Below, piece after piece: positions 48,549 to 62,865 of a stretch of 64,000 nucleotides of DNA (position 1 is the first letter of the stretch; each line of letters begins with the position of its first letter). A program made the translations under genes and the position numbers. The stretch lies in assembly GCA_007844125.1 (NCBI GenBank), contig CM017556.1:18220017-18284016 (forward strand), written 5' to 3'. The DNA is from Sinonovacula constricta. Taxonomy: Eukaryota; Mollusca; Bivalvia; Cardiida; Solecurtidae. Under the pieces are notes generated by a model. The model searched no databases. It saw only the letters and a list, made by a program, of their open reading frames with translations, and was not told where the DNA came from.

Positions 48549-48965
48549 TTAAAGGTAGTATCCGACAGATTGCCAATTTAAAATTTATATAACAATATCA
48601 AACCACTGCTTAGGGGAATTTGGGCATAGTTTTTTGCATAATTGTATACTTTAGTCTAAATAGAAAAATGATTTTGAACACAAACTAAATTGTTAGACAG
48701 AAATAATCATAACTCACCCTATGTATTTGTTCCAACTTTATAAAAAGCTCGATAGCTGTTTCTGCTAAAAATAGATATCGATGATAGAATGGATTACCTG
48801 GATGTCTATATCTAAGTTGATCTCAAAAGTAAGTGGTCACATAGTTTTTCGAAGTTTATGCTATATCTGCAGCATAGCTTGGATAGGAATAACCTGTTTG
48901 CAATGACTAATGCTGATTTATCTCTGACATAGAGCTAGGACATCAATGAACAGCCGGAAAGAGAG
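48549..48965 (+). mobile_element. TTAA-type MITE, copy 3 (right end decayed)
   Basis: The left end TTAAAGGTAGTATCCGACAG matches the copies at 3843 and 24855. Internal landmarks TTTCTGCTAAAAATAGATAT, GATTACCTGGATG, AAGTGGTCACA and AGGACATCAAT are in the same order. The right inverted end is not recognisable, and the boundary is approximate. Confidence 0.75.
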
Positions 48966-50375
48966 ACTGAATGGGGAAAAAAAGGTTGATTTACATGTAA
49001 TTGATGCTTGCCACAACCCTAAGCAATTATTACATAATCAGCTTTTGTCATTTTATCCTGACAGCTTTAATATTTATTTATTGACCATGAACAATAAAAT
49101 GATTAATTTCCATCATTGAAATATTATTGCGCAGAAAGGATTTTTCAAAATAACTGTAGCCAGTCGTATTCATTTGTGTTTATCTTTTAATGTCAATGAA
49201 AACTGAAGTATGACTGATGATGATATAATGTAATAGAGTTTTGATTGCAATGTGTTAATATTGTCAGTTCATATTTTATGTATCGGCAAATGGAATCTAT
49301 TTCAAATATGAATTATAAACAATCCAGTTGCAAAATGTCCTTGCTTATGAGCATAAATATATGTCTGTCTATTTTACATGTTGCTGAAAAATGTTCTCCA
49401 CTATTCTCTACTAAAGTTTATTTGTTCTTTTTCTGCAAATTGAACATAAATATATGAATATAAAAATCATTAAATCATTATTTGTACATGTATAATAAAG
49501 TTTACAGTAGGAATTAGGACCTTCTTACTATCTTTGTTTACATTTCAACTGTGGAGTTCATATTATTAAATTAAACTAATGCTCCATCTTCATACAAAAA
49601 CAAGTAAACAATTACTGCTTCAAAAAATAAATAAAAAATACTTACAGTTGGATGACATGTATATCTGCAATGCAATATACTTGAAGATTTTTCTTGGCAA
49701 GCTCAACTTAACCAGAGACGACAGACTTCATTTGTGTAGCATAATTGGTTTGGCAAATCCATTTTTCTCATTTACGTTTCGCTGTCATTTGCAAATAAAC
49801 CCTTATTTGTAGTTAAGTAATCCCTGCAAAGTAATCATTTGATTATTTTTTCTTGTATTTTGCATGTTATATTCCTTTGTTGATTATTTTAACTTAAGTA
49901 GAGAGGTTGTATCCTAGATATTTACTTTACTATATTTGTAACCCTTAACTTCATGCAGTGCCAGTTTGTTGTAATTTTTCTTGTACTGTTTCTTCATTCT
50001 TTCATTTCATATTTTCTTGCAGGAAAAATCTATGTCTCTTATTTGAAGCTTATACATGCTTTTGCAAAGTTGCCGAGTATGACAATCGATTGAGAATATC
50101 CTCATTGGTCCATTGGCCTAGGGGGCTTTGTTGCTGGATACAGAAGATCAATGTTTGACCAGGTTAACTCTCAGCCTGCTAATCATGTGTTTATCAGGCT
50201 TAGGCAACAAAGTTTAGATCCAGATCAGCCAGCTACCTAATGAGGTTCAGCACAATTTCCTGTCAAGTCTCTAGCAATATATTTGTTATCTTTTTATGTA
50301 GTTGTGATCAAATAACAAAAGATTTGTAATAGTTATAAATGAGTGAAGCAAGTTAAGGGTTAAACCCTTGCCTGC
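48966..50375. other. AT-rich non-coding stretch
   Basis: No supported exon or element. The final 60 bases lead into the large 12-bp array. Confidence 0.5.
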
Positions 50376-53300
50376 TACATATGGCACTATACTTGGTACT
50401 ACATGTGGCACTTCATGTGGCACTATACTTGGAACTACATGTGGCACTTCATGTGGCACTACATGTGGCTTAACATGTGGCACTATACTTGGTACTACAT
50501 GTGGCACTTCATGTGGCACTACATGTGACACTTTACTTGGTACTACATGTGGCACTTCATGTGGCACTATACTTGGAACTACATGTGGCACTTCATGTGG
50601 CACTATACTTGGTACTACATGTGGCACTTCATGTGGCACTACATGTGGCACTATACTTGGAACTACATGTGGCACTTCATGTGGCACTATACTTGGAACT
50701 ACATGTGGCACTTCATGTGGCACTACATGTGCTTTAACATGTGGCACTATACTTGGTACTGCATGTGGCACTACATGTGGCTCTACATTGGCACTACAAA
50801 CAGCACTATACTTGGTACTACATGTGGCTCTACATGTGGCACTACACACAGCACTACATGTGGCTCTACATGTGGCGTAAACGTGGTACTACATGTGGCA
50901 CTATACATGGTACTACATGTACATATGACTCTACATGTGGCTCTATACGTGGTACTACATATGACTCTACATGTGGCTCTACATGTGACTACATGTGGCA
51001 CTTTACGTGGTACTACATATGACTCTACATGTGACTCTACATGTGGCACTTTACGTGGTACTACATATGACTCTACATGTGACTCTACATGTGGCACTTT
51101 ATGTGGTACTACATATGACTCTACATGTGGCTCTACATGTGACTACATGTGGCACTTTACGTGGTACTACATATGACTCTACATGTGGCACTACATGTGA
51201 CTCTACATGCGGCACTACATGTGACTCTACATGCGGCACTACATGTAGCTCTACATGTGACACTTTAGTTGGTACTACATGTGGCTCTACATGTGACACT
51301 ACATGTGACACTTCATGTGGCACTACATGTGACACTTTACTTGGTACATGTACTACATGTGGCTCTACATGTGACACTTTACTTGGTACTACATGTGGCT
51401 CTACATGTGGCTCTACATGTGACACTACATGTGGCTCTACATGTGACTCTACATGTGATACAACATGTGGCACTGCATGTGGCTCAACATGTGGTACTAC
51501 ATGTGGCTCTATATGTGGCTCTACATGTGGCTCTACATGCAGCACTACAAGTGGCACTACATGTGGCACTACATGTGGCACTACATGTGGCTCAACATGT
51601 GGCACTACATGTGGCTCTACATGTGGCTCTTTATGCGGCTCGGCTCTACATGTAACACTACATGTGGCTCTATATGCAGCTCTACATGTGACACTATATG
51701 TGGCTCTATATGTGGCTCTATATGCAGCTCTACATGTGACACTATATGTGGCTCTATATGCGGCTCTACATGTAACACTACATGTGGCTCTATATGCGGC
51801 TCGGCTCTACATGTGACACTACATGTGGCTTTATATGCTCTACATGTGACACTACATGTAGCTCTACATGTGGCTCTAGATGCAGCTCTACATGTGGCAC
51901 TACATGTGACTCTACATGTGGCTCTAGATGTGGCTCTACATGTGGCTCTACATGTGACACTACATGTGACACTACATGTGGCTCTACATGTGGCTCTACA
52001 TGTGATACTACATGTGGCACTGCATGTGGCTCAACATGTGGCACTACATGTGGCTCTATATGTGGCTCTACATGTGGCTCTACATGCAGCACTACAAGTG
52101 GCACTACATGTGGCACTACATGTGGCTCTACATGTGGCACTACATGTGGCTCAACATGTGGCACTACATGTGGCACTACATGTGGCTCTAGATGTGGCTC
52201 TACATGTGACACTACATGTGGCTCAACATGTGGCTCTACATGTGGCTCAACATGTGGCATTACATGTGGCACTACGTGTGGCTCTACATGTGGCTCTACA
52301 TGTCCTCTAGATGTGACTCTACATGTGACACTATATGTGGCACTACATGTGGCTCTACATATGGCACTACATGTGACACTACATTCGGCTCTACATGTGG
52401 CTCTATATGTGGCTCTACCTGTGGCTCTACATGTGACTCTACATGTGACTCTACATGTGGCTCTACATGTGGCACTGCTTGTGGCTCTACATGTGGCTCT
52501 ACATGTCCTCTAGATGTGACTCTACATGTGACACTATATGTGGCACTACATGTGGCTCTACATATGGCACTACATGTGACACTACAGATGGCTCTACATG
52601 TGGCTCTACATATGGCTCTACATGTAGCACTACATGTGGCACTACATGTGGCTCAACATGTGGCTCTACATGTGGCTCTACATGTAGCACTACATGTGGC
52701 ACTACATGTGGCTCTACATGTGACACTACATATGGCTCTACATGTAGCACTACATGTGGCACTACATGTGGCTCAACATGTGGCTCTACATGTGGCTCTA
52801 CATGTGGCACTACATGTGGCTCTACACGTGGCACTACATGTGGCACTACATGTGGCTCTAGATGTGGCTCTACATGTGGCTCTACATGTGGCACTACATG
52901 TGGCTCAACATGTGGCTCAACATGTGGCTCTACATGTGGCATTACATGTGGCTCTACATGTGACACTACATATGGCTCTACATGTGGCTCTACATGTGGC
53001 TCAACATGTGGCACTACATGTAGCACTACATGTGGCACTACATGTGACACTACATGTGGCTTTACATGTGGCACTACATATGGCTCTACATGTGGCACTA
53101 CATGTGGCACTACATATGGCTCTACATGTAGCACTACATGTAGCACTACATGTGGCTCTACACATGGCGCTACATGTGGCGCTACATGTAGCACTACATG
53201 TAGCACTACATGTGACACTACATGTGGCTCTACATGTGGCTCTACATGTGACACTACATGTGGCACTACATGTGGCTCTACATGTGATACAACATGTGGC

Positions 53301-56300
53301 ACTGCATGTGGCTCAACATGTGGTACTACATGTGGCTCTATATGTGGCTCTACATGTGGCTCTACATGCAGCACTACAAGTGGCACTACATGTGGCACTA
53401 CATGTGGCTCTACATGTGGCACTACATGTGGCTCTACATGTGGCACTACATGTGGCACTACATGTGGCACTACATGTGGCACTACATGTGGCTCTACATG
53501 TGGCACTACTTGTGGCTCTACATGTGGCACTACATGTGACTCTACATGTGGCTCTACATGTGGCTCTACATGTGACACTACATGTGGCTCAACATGTGGC
53601 TCTACATGTGGCTCTACATGTGGCACTACATGTGGCACTACATGTGGCTCTACATGTGGCTCAACATGCGGCACTACATGTGGCATTACATGTGGCTCTA
53701 CATGTGGCACTACATGTGGCTCTACACATGGCACTACATGTGGCTCTACATGTGGCACTACATGTGGCATTACATGTGGCTCTACATGTGTGGCTCTACA
53801 TGTGGCATTACATGTGGCATTACATGTGGCTCTACATGTGGCACTACATGTGACACTACATGTGGCACTACGTGTTGCACTTCATGTTGCTCTACATGTG
53901 ACACTACATGTGGCTCTACCTGTGGCTCTATATGTGGCTCTACATGTGGCTCTACATGCAGCACTACATGCAACACTACATGTGGCTCTACATGTGGCTC
54001 TACATGCAGCACTACATGCAACACTACATTCGGCTCTACATGTGGCTCTACATGCAGCACTACATGCAACACTACATTCGGCTCTACATGTGGCTCTACA
54101 TGTGTGGCTCTACATGTGGCATTACATGTGGCATTACATGTGGCTCTACATGTGGCACTACATGTGACACTACATGTGGCACTACGTGTTGCACTTCATG
54201 TTGCTCTACATGTGACACTACATGTGGCTCTACCTGTGGCTCTATATGTGGCTCTACATGTGGCTCTACATGCAGCACTACATGCAACACTACATTCGGC
54301 TCTACATGTGGCTCTACATGCAGCACTACATGCAACACTACATTCGGCTCTACATGTGGCTCTAAATGCAGCACTACATGCAACACTACATTCGGCTCTA
54401 CATGTGGCACTACATGCAGCACTACATGCAGCACTACATTCGGCTCTACATGTGGCTCTACATGCAGCACTACATGCAACACTACATTCGGCTCTACATG
54501 TGGCACTACATGCAGCACTACATGCAACACTACATTCGGCTCTACATGTGGCACTACATGCAGCACTACATGCAACACTACATTCGGCTCTACATGTGGC
54601 ACTACATGCAGCACTACATGCAACACTACATTCGGCTCTACATGTGGCACTACATGCAGCACTACATTCGGCTCTACATGTGGCTCTACATGCAACACTA
54701 CATGCAACACTACATTCGGCTCTACATGTGGCTCTACATGCAGCACTACATGCAGCACTACATTCGGCTCTACATGTGGCTCTAAATGCAGCACTACATG
54801 CAACACTACATTCGGCTCTACATGTGGCTCTACATGCAGCACTACATGCAACACTACATTCGGCTCTACATGTGGCTCTACATGCAGCACTACATGTGGC
54901 TCTACATGCAACACTACATTCGGCTCTACATGTGGCTCTACATGTGGCTCTACATGTGGCTCTACATGTGGCTCTACATGCAACACTACATTCGGCTCTA
55001 CATGTGGCTCTACATGTGGCTCTACATGTGGCTCTACATTCGGCTCTACATGTGGCTCTACATGCAGCACTACATGCAACACTACATTCGGCTCTACATG
55101 TGGCTCTACATGCAGCACTACATGCAACACTACATTCGGCTCTACATGTGGCTCTACATGCAGCACTACATTTGGCTCTACATGCAGCACTACATTTGGC
55201 TCTACATGCAGCACTACATGCAACACTACATTTGGCTCTACATGCAGCACTACATGCAACACTACATTCGGCTCTACATGTGGCTCTACATGCAGCACTA
55301 CATGCAACACTACATTCGGCTCTACATGTGGCTCTACATGCAGCACTACATGCAACACTACATTCGGCTCTACATGTGGCACTATATGCAGCACTACATG
55401 CAACACTACATTCGGCTCTACATGTGGCTCTACATGCAGCACTACATGCAACACTACATTCGGCTCTACATGTGGCTCTACATGCAGCACTACATGCAAC
55501 ACTACATTCGGCTCTACATGTGGCTCTACATGCAGCACTACATGCAGCACTACATTCGGCTCTACATGTGGCTCTACATGCAGCACTACATGCAACACTA
55601 CATGCAACACTACATGCAACACTACATTCGGCTCTACATGTGGCTCTACATGCAGCACTACATGCAACACTACATTCGGCTCTACATGTGGCTCTACATG
55701 CAGCACTACATGCAACACTACATGCAACACTACATTCGGCTCTACATGCAGCACTACATGCAACACTACATTCGGCTCTACATGTGGCTCTACATGCAGC
55801 ACTACATGCAACACTACATTCGGCTCTACATGTGGCTCTACATGCAGCACTACATGCAACACTACATTCGGCTCTACATGTGGCTCTACATGCAGCACTA
55901 CATGCAACACTACATTCGGCTCTACATGTGGCTCTACATGCAGCACTACATTGGGCTCTACATGTGGCTCTACATGCAGCACTACATGCAACACTACATT
56001 CGGCTCTACATGTGGCTCTACATGCAGCACTACATTCGGCTCTACATGTGGCTCTACATGCAACACTACATTCGGCTCTACATGTGGCTCTACATGCAGC
56101 ACTACATGCAGCACTACATGCAACACTACATTCGGCTCTACATGTGGCTCTACATGCAGCACTACATTCGGCTCTACATGTGGCTCTACATGCAACACTA
56201 CATTCGGCTCTACATGTGGCTCTACATGCAGCACTACATGCAACACTACATTCGGCTCTACATGTGGCTCTACATGTGTGGCTCTACATGTGGCTCTACA

Positions 56301-59300
56301 TGCAGCACTACATGCAACACTACATTCGGCTCTACATGTGGCTCTACATGCAGCACTACATGCAACACTACATGCAACACTACATTCGGCTCTACATGCA
56401 TTACTACATGCAACACTACATTCGGCTCTACATGTGGCTCTACATGCAGCACTACATGCAACACTACATTCGGCTCTACATGTGGCTCTACATGCAGCAC
56501 TACATGCAACACTACATTCGGCTCTACATGTGGCTCTACATGCAGCACTACATGCAACACTACATTCGGCTCTACATGTGGCTCTACATGCAGCACTACA
56601 TGCAACACTACATTCGGCTCTACGTGTGGCTCTACATGCAGCACTACATGCAACACTACATTCGGCTCTACGTGTGGCTCTACATGCAGCACTACATGCA
56701 ACACTACATTCGGCTCTACATGTGGCTCTACATGCAGCACTACATGCAACACTACATTCGGCTCTACATGTGGCTCTACATGCAGCACTACATGCAACAC
56801 TACATTTGGCTCTACATGTGGCTCTACATGCAGCACTACATGCAACACTATATTCGGCTCTACATGTGGCTCTACATGCAGCACTACATGCAACACTACA
56901 TTCGGCTCTACATGTGGCTCTACATGCAGCACTACATGCAACACTACATTCGGCTCTACATGTGGCTCTACATGCAGCACTACATTCGGCTCTACATGTG
57001 GCTCTACATGCAGCACTACATGCAACACTACATGCAACACTACATTCGGCTCTACATGTGGCTCTACATGCAGCACTACATTCGGCTCTACATGTGGCTC
57101 TACATGCAACACTACATTCGGCTCTACATGTGGCTCTACATGCAGCACTACATGCAGCACTACATGCAACACTACATTCGGCTCTACATGTGGCTCTACA
57201 TGCAGCACTACATTCGGCTCTACATGTGGCTCTACATGCAACACTACATTCGGCTCTACATGTGGCTCTACATGCAACACTACATTCGGCTCTACATGCA
57301 GCACTACATTCGGCTCTACATGCAGCACTACAGGCAACACTACATTTGGCTCTACATGTGGCTCTACATGCAGCACTACATGCAACACTACATTCGGCTC
57401 TACATGCGGCTCTACATGCAGCACTACATGCAACACTACATTCGGCTCTACATGTGGCTCTACATGCAGCACTACATGCAACACTACATTCGGCTCTACA
57501 TGTGGCACTACATGCAGCACTACATGCAACACTACATTCGGCTCTACATGTGGCTCTACATGCAGCACTACATGCAACACTACATTCGGCTCTACATGTG
57601 GCACTACATGCAGCACTACATGCAACACTACATTCGGCTCTACATGTGGCTCTACATGCAGCACTACATGCAACACTACATTCGGCTCTACATTTGGCTC
57701 TACATGCAGCACTACATGCAACACTACATTCGGCTCTACATGTGGCACTACATGCAGCACTACATGCAGCACTACATTCGGCTCTACATGTGGCACTACA
57801 TGCAGCACTACATGCATCACTACATTTGGCTCTACATGCAGCACTACATGCAACACTACATTTGGCTCTACATGCAGCACTACATGCAACACTACATTTG
57901 GCTCTACATGTGGCTCTACATGCAGCACTACATGCAACACTACATGCAACACTACATTTGGCTCTACATGTGGCTCTACATTCGGCACTACATGCAACAC
58001 TACATGCAGCACTACATGCAACACTACATTTGGCTCTACATGTGGCTCTACATTCGGCACTACATGCAACACTACATGCAGCACTACATGCAACACTACA
58101 TTTGGCTCTACATGTGGCTCTACATGCAGCACTACATGCAACACTACATTCGGCTCTACATGCAGCACTACATGCAACACTACATTTGGCTCTACATGCA
58201 GCACTACATGCAACACTACATGTGGCTCTACATGTGGCTCTACATGCAGCACTACATGCAACACTACATTCGGCTCTACATGCAGCACTACATGCAGCAC
58301 TACATGCAGCACTACATGCAACACTACATGCAGCACTACATGCAGCACTACATGCAACACTACATTTGGCTCTACATGTGGCTCTACATTCGGCACTACA
58401 TGCAACACTACATGCAGCACTACATGCAACACTACATTTGGCTCTACATGTGGCTCTACATGCAGCACTACATGCAACACTACATTCGGCTCTACATGCA
58501 GCACTACATGCAACACTACATTTGGCTCTACATGCAGCACTACATGCAACACTACATGTGGCTCTACATGTGGCTCTACATGCAGCACTACATGCAACAC
58601 TACATTCGGCTCTACATGTGGCTCTACATGCAGCACTACATTTGGCTCTACATGCAGCACTACATTTGGCTCTACATGCAGCACTACATGCAACACTACA
58701 TTTGGCTCTACATGCAGCACTACATGCAACACTACATTCGGCTCTACATGCAGCACTACATGCAGCACTACATGCAGCACTACATGCAACACTACATTTG
58801 GCTCTACATGCAGCACTACATGCAACACTACATTCGGCTCTACATGTGGCTCTACATGCAGCACTACATGCAACACTACATTCGGCTCTACATGTGGCTC
58901 TACATGCAGCACTACATGCAACACTACATTTGGCTCTACATGTGGCTCTACATGCAGCACTACATGCAACACTACATTTGGCTCTACATGTGGCTCTACA
59001 TGCAGCACTACATTTGGCTCTACATGCAGCACTACATGCAACACTACATTCGGCTCTACATGTGGCTCTACATGCAGCACTACATGCAACACTATATTCG
59101 GCTCTACATGTGGCTCTACATGCAGCACTACATGCAACACTACATTTGGCTCTACATGCAACACTACATTTGGCTCTACATGTGGCACTACATGCAACAC
59201 TACATTCGGCTCTACATGCAACACTACATTTGGCTCTACATGTGGCTCTACATTCGGCTCTACATGCAACACTACATTTGGCTCTACATTTGGCTCTACA

Positions 59301-61321
59301 TGTGGCTCTACATTCGGCTCTACATGCAACACTACATTTGGCTCTACATGCAACACTACATTTGGCTCTACATGTGGCACTACATGCAACACTACATTCG
59401 GCTCTACATGCAACACTACATTTGGCTCTACATGTGGCTCTACATTCGGCTCTACATGCAACACTACATTTGGCTCTACATGCAACACTACATTTGGCTC
59501 TACATGTGGCACTACATGCAACACTACATGCAGCACTACATTCGGCTCTACATGCAACACTACATTTGGCTCTACATGTGGCTCTACATTCGGCTCTACA
59601 TGCAACACTACATTTGGCTCTACATGCAACACTACATTTGGCTCTACATGTGGCTCTACATGCAGCACTACATGCAACACTACATTCGGCACTACATGCA
59701 ACACTACATTCGGCTCTACATGCAGCACTACATTTGGCTCTACATGTGGCTCTACATTCGGCTCTACATGCAACACTACATTTGGCTCTACATGTGGCTC
59801 TACATTCGGCTCTACATGCAACACTACATTTGGCTCTACATGCAACACTACATTTGGCTCTACATGTGGCTCTACATGCAGCACTACATGCAACACTACA
59901 TTCGGCTCTACATGCAGCACTACATGCAACACTACATTCGGCACTACATGCAACACTACATTCGGCACTACATGCAACACTACATTCGGCTCTACATGTG
60001 GCTCTACATTCGGCTCTACATGCAACACTACATTTGGCTCTACATGTGGCACTACATGCAACACTACATTCGGCACTACATGCAACACTACATTCGGCAC
60101 TACATGCAACACTACATTCGGCACTACATGCAACACTACATGCAACACTACATTTGGCTCTACATGTGGCACTACATGCAACACTACATTCGGCTCTACA
60201 TGCAACACTACATTCGGCTCTACATGTGGCACTACATGCAGCACTACATGCAACACTACATTCGGCTCTACATGTGGCTCTACATGCAGCACTACATGCA
60301 ACACTACATTCGGCTCTACATGTGGCTCTACATGCAGCACTACATGCAACACTACATTCGGCTCTACATGTGGCTCTACATGCAGCACTACATGCAACAC
60401 TACATTCGGCTCTACGTGTGGCTCTACATGCAGCACTACATGCAACACTACATTTGGCTCTACATGTGGCTCTACATGCAGCACTACATGCAACACTACA
60501 TTCGGCTCTACGTGTGGCTCTACATGCATTACTACATGCAACACTACATTCGGCTCTACATGTGGCTCTACATGCAGCACTACATGCAACACTACATTTG
60601 GCTCTACATGTGGCTCTACATGCAGCACTACATGCAACACTACATTCGGCTCTACATGTGGCTCTACATGCAGCACTACATGCAACACTACATTCGGCTC
60701 TACATGTGGCACTACATGCAGCACTACATGCAACACTACATTTGGCTCTACATGTGGCTCTACATGCAGCACTACATGCAACACTACATTCGGCTCTACA
60801 TGTGGCACTACATGCAGCACTACATGCAACACTACATTTGGCTCTACATGTGGCTCTACATGCAGCACTACATGCAACACTACATTCGGCTCTACATGTG
60901 GCACTACATGCAGCACTACATGCAACACTACATTCGGCTCTACATGTGGCTCTACATGCAGCACTACATGCAACACTACATTCGGCTCTACATGTGGCTC
61001 TACATGTAGCACTACATGCAGCACTACATTTGGCTCTACATGTGGCTCTACATGCAGCACTACATGCAGCACTACATTTGGCTCTACATGTGGCTCTACA
61101 TGCAGCACTACATGCAACACTACATTCGGCTCTACATGTGGCTCTACATGCAGCACTACATGCAACACTACATTTGGCTCTACATGTGGCTCTACATGCA
61201 GCACTACATTCGGCTCTACATGTGGCTCTACATGTGGCTCTACATGCAACACTACATTTGGCTCTACATGTGGCTCTACATGCAGCACTACATGCAACAC
61301 TACATTCGGCTCTACATGTGT
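50376..61321. repeat. 11-kb satellite of 12-bp units
   Basis: More than 900 copies of a 12-bp unit, TACATGTGGCTC, and variants (TACATGTGGCAC, TACATGCAGCAC, TACATGCAACAC, TACATTCGGCTC). Three zones are visible. From 50376 to about 50760 there is a 36-bp pattern with CTATACTTGG. From about 50760 to 53930 mixed GTGGC, GTGAC and GTAGC units predominate. From about 53930 to 61321 there is a 48-bp four-unit pattern of GTGGCTC, GCAGCAC, GCAACAC and TTCGGCTC. Almost all units keep an 8-base alternating pyrimidine-purine core. The frames of up to about 2,480 codons on both strands arise because 12 is a multiple of three and no phase contains a stop. The collapsed or expanded length may depend on assembly. 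Confidence 0.98.
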
Positions 61322-62060
61322 CAATGCACATTGCAATCTGCTGTTCTGAACAGTCTCTGTTTGCCTGAGACTGATCAACCACCCCACATAGCAGGCCAAG
61401 AGTTCATGTTTGATGATTCCAGTTTTTCCTTGGGGCAGTTTTTTCTTCTTCCTTAATGTCCAAGATGTGAGGAAGAAGATTCTTCAAGTTACACCTTCTG
61501 ACATTAAAGGGACATATTCAGGACATTATAGGATCTTATTCAGATTAGCATCTTGTTTTCACCAAGGAAATTGCTCTGTCCTAATAGTTTTTCCATTTTT
61601 ACATTCAATAGTGATACTTGTTTTGGAACCATGATACTATCAGTATAGATTTTGCCTTGTCACTGAGAAAATATCAATTTTTATTGTTAAAGAACACTTC
61701 TTTTTTCCCCAAAATATGTCATAATGATTTAAGTAGCAATAATTATAGAACTTAATTAAGTAATAACACTTTCAAGTTAAGCCCAAAAAAGAATTTTTTA
61801 AAGAAATACTAGAAACCTAGTTTTCTAAATAAAATGGAACATACTGTCAATTATTAAAGAAACTATTGTTGTTGTTTTTAAAAAAAATGGATCACGATAT
61901 AATAATTTAAAGAAAACTTGCAACAATTAGACAAGTAAATCAATATCTAAAAAGCTGCAGGAAGCTTCAAGCTACAGTGTTTTTGTTGCTCCATTCTCAA
62001 GCCAATTAATACAGGTAGCTCAGCCCAAATTAATCAAGCTCAACCCTTTCCTGCATGTAT
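61322..62060. other. Non-coding stretch between arrays
   Basis: AT-rich, with A-runs near 61879. No exon or element is supported. Confidence 0.5.
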
Positions 62061-62685
62061 ATGCCATTTTACACCTTTACAAACCATTCACAATTATATA
62101 CCATTTAAGGCCTTTACAAACCATTCACAATTATATGCCATTTTACACCTTTACAAACCATTCATAATTATATGCCATTTTACACCTTTTCAAACCATTC
62201 ACAATTATATACCATTTTACACCTTTACAAACCATTCACAATTATATACCATTTAAGGCCTTTACAAACCATTCATAATTATATGCCATTTTACACCTTT
62301 ACAAACCATTCACAATTATATACCATTTAAGGCCTTTACAAACCATTCATAATTATATGCCATTTTACACCTTTTCAAACCATTCACAATTATATGCCAT
62401 TTTACACCTTTATAAACCATTCACAATTATATACCATTTAAGGCCTTTACAAACCATTCACAATTATATGCCATTTTACACCTTTACAAACCATTCATAA
62501 TTATATGCCATTTTACACCTTTTCAAACCATTCACAAATATATACCATTTTACACCTTTACAAACCATTCATAATTATATGCCATTTTACACCTTTACAA
62601 ACCATTCATAATTATATGCCATTTTACACCTTTACAAACCATTCACAATTATATACCATTTAAGGCCTTTACAAACCATTCAAAC
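62061..62685. repeat. 37-bp minisatellite array with two unit types
   Basis: About 17 copies of a 37-bp unit built from CCATTTTACACCTTTACAAA and CCATTCACAATTATATG. Two subtypes, TTTTACACC and TTTAAGGCC, are interspersed. Further variation is CATTCACAA versus CATTCATAA. Unit order suggests expansion of dimers and trimers. Confidence 0.95.
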
Positions 62686-62865
62686 TCATTAGCAAAATCA
62701 GCATGACAAAGGGTTTTGTGTAGATTAGTTTAGCCTTAAATCTTTTATTGCCAGTTGAACATACATTTATTAAAATCTTTTAAAGAAAAACAACAAAGTC
62801 AAATGAATTTTCAAAATTATACATGAACTATGAATGAAAGGGTTACACTCTAATTGAAGATCCAG

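Noticed and set aside
53582..61399. Open frames of about 1,700-2,480 codons on both strands
   Set aside because: All lie in the 12-bp satellite. Several frames on both strands are open at once, and the peptides are pure repeats that change only at +2 units. No splice sites, start context or coding-type composition set one frame apart.
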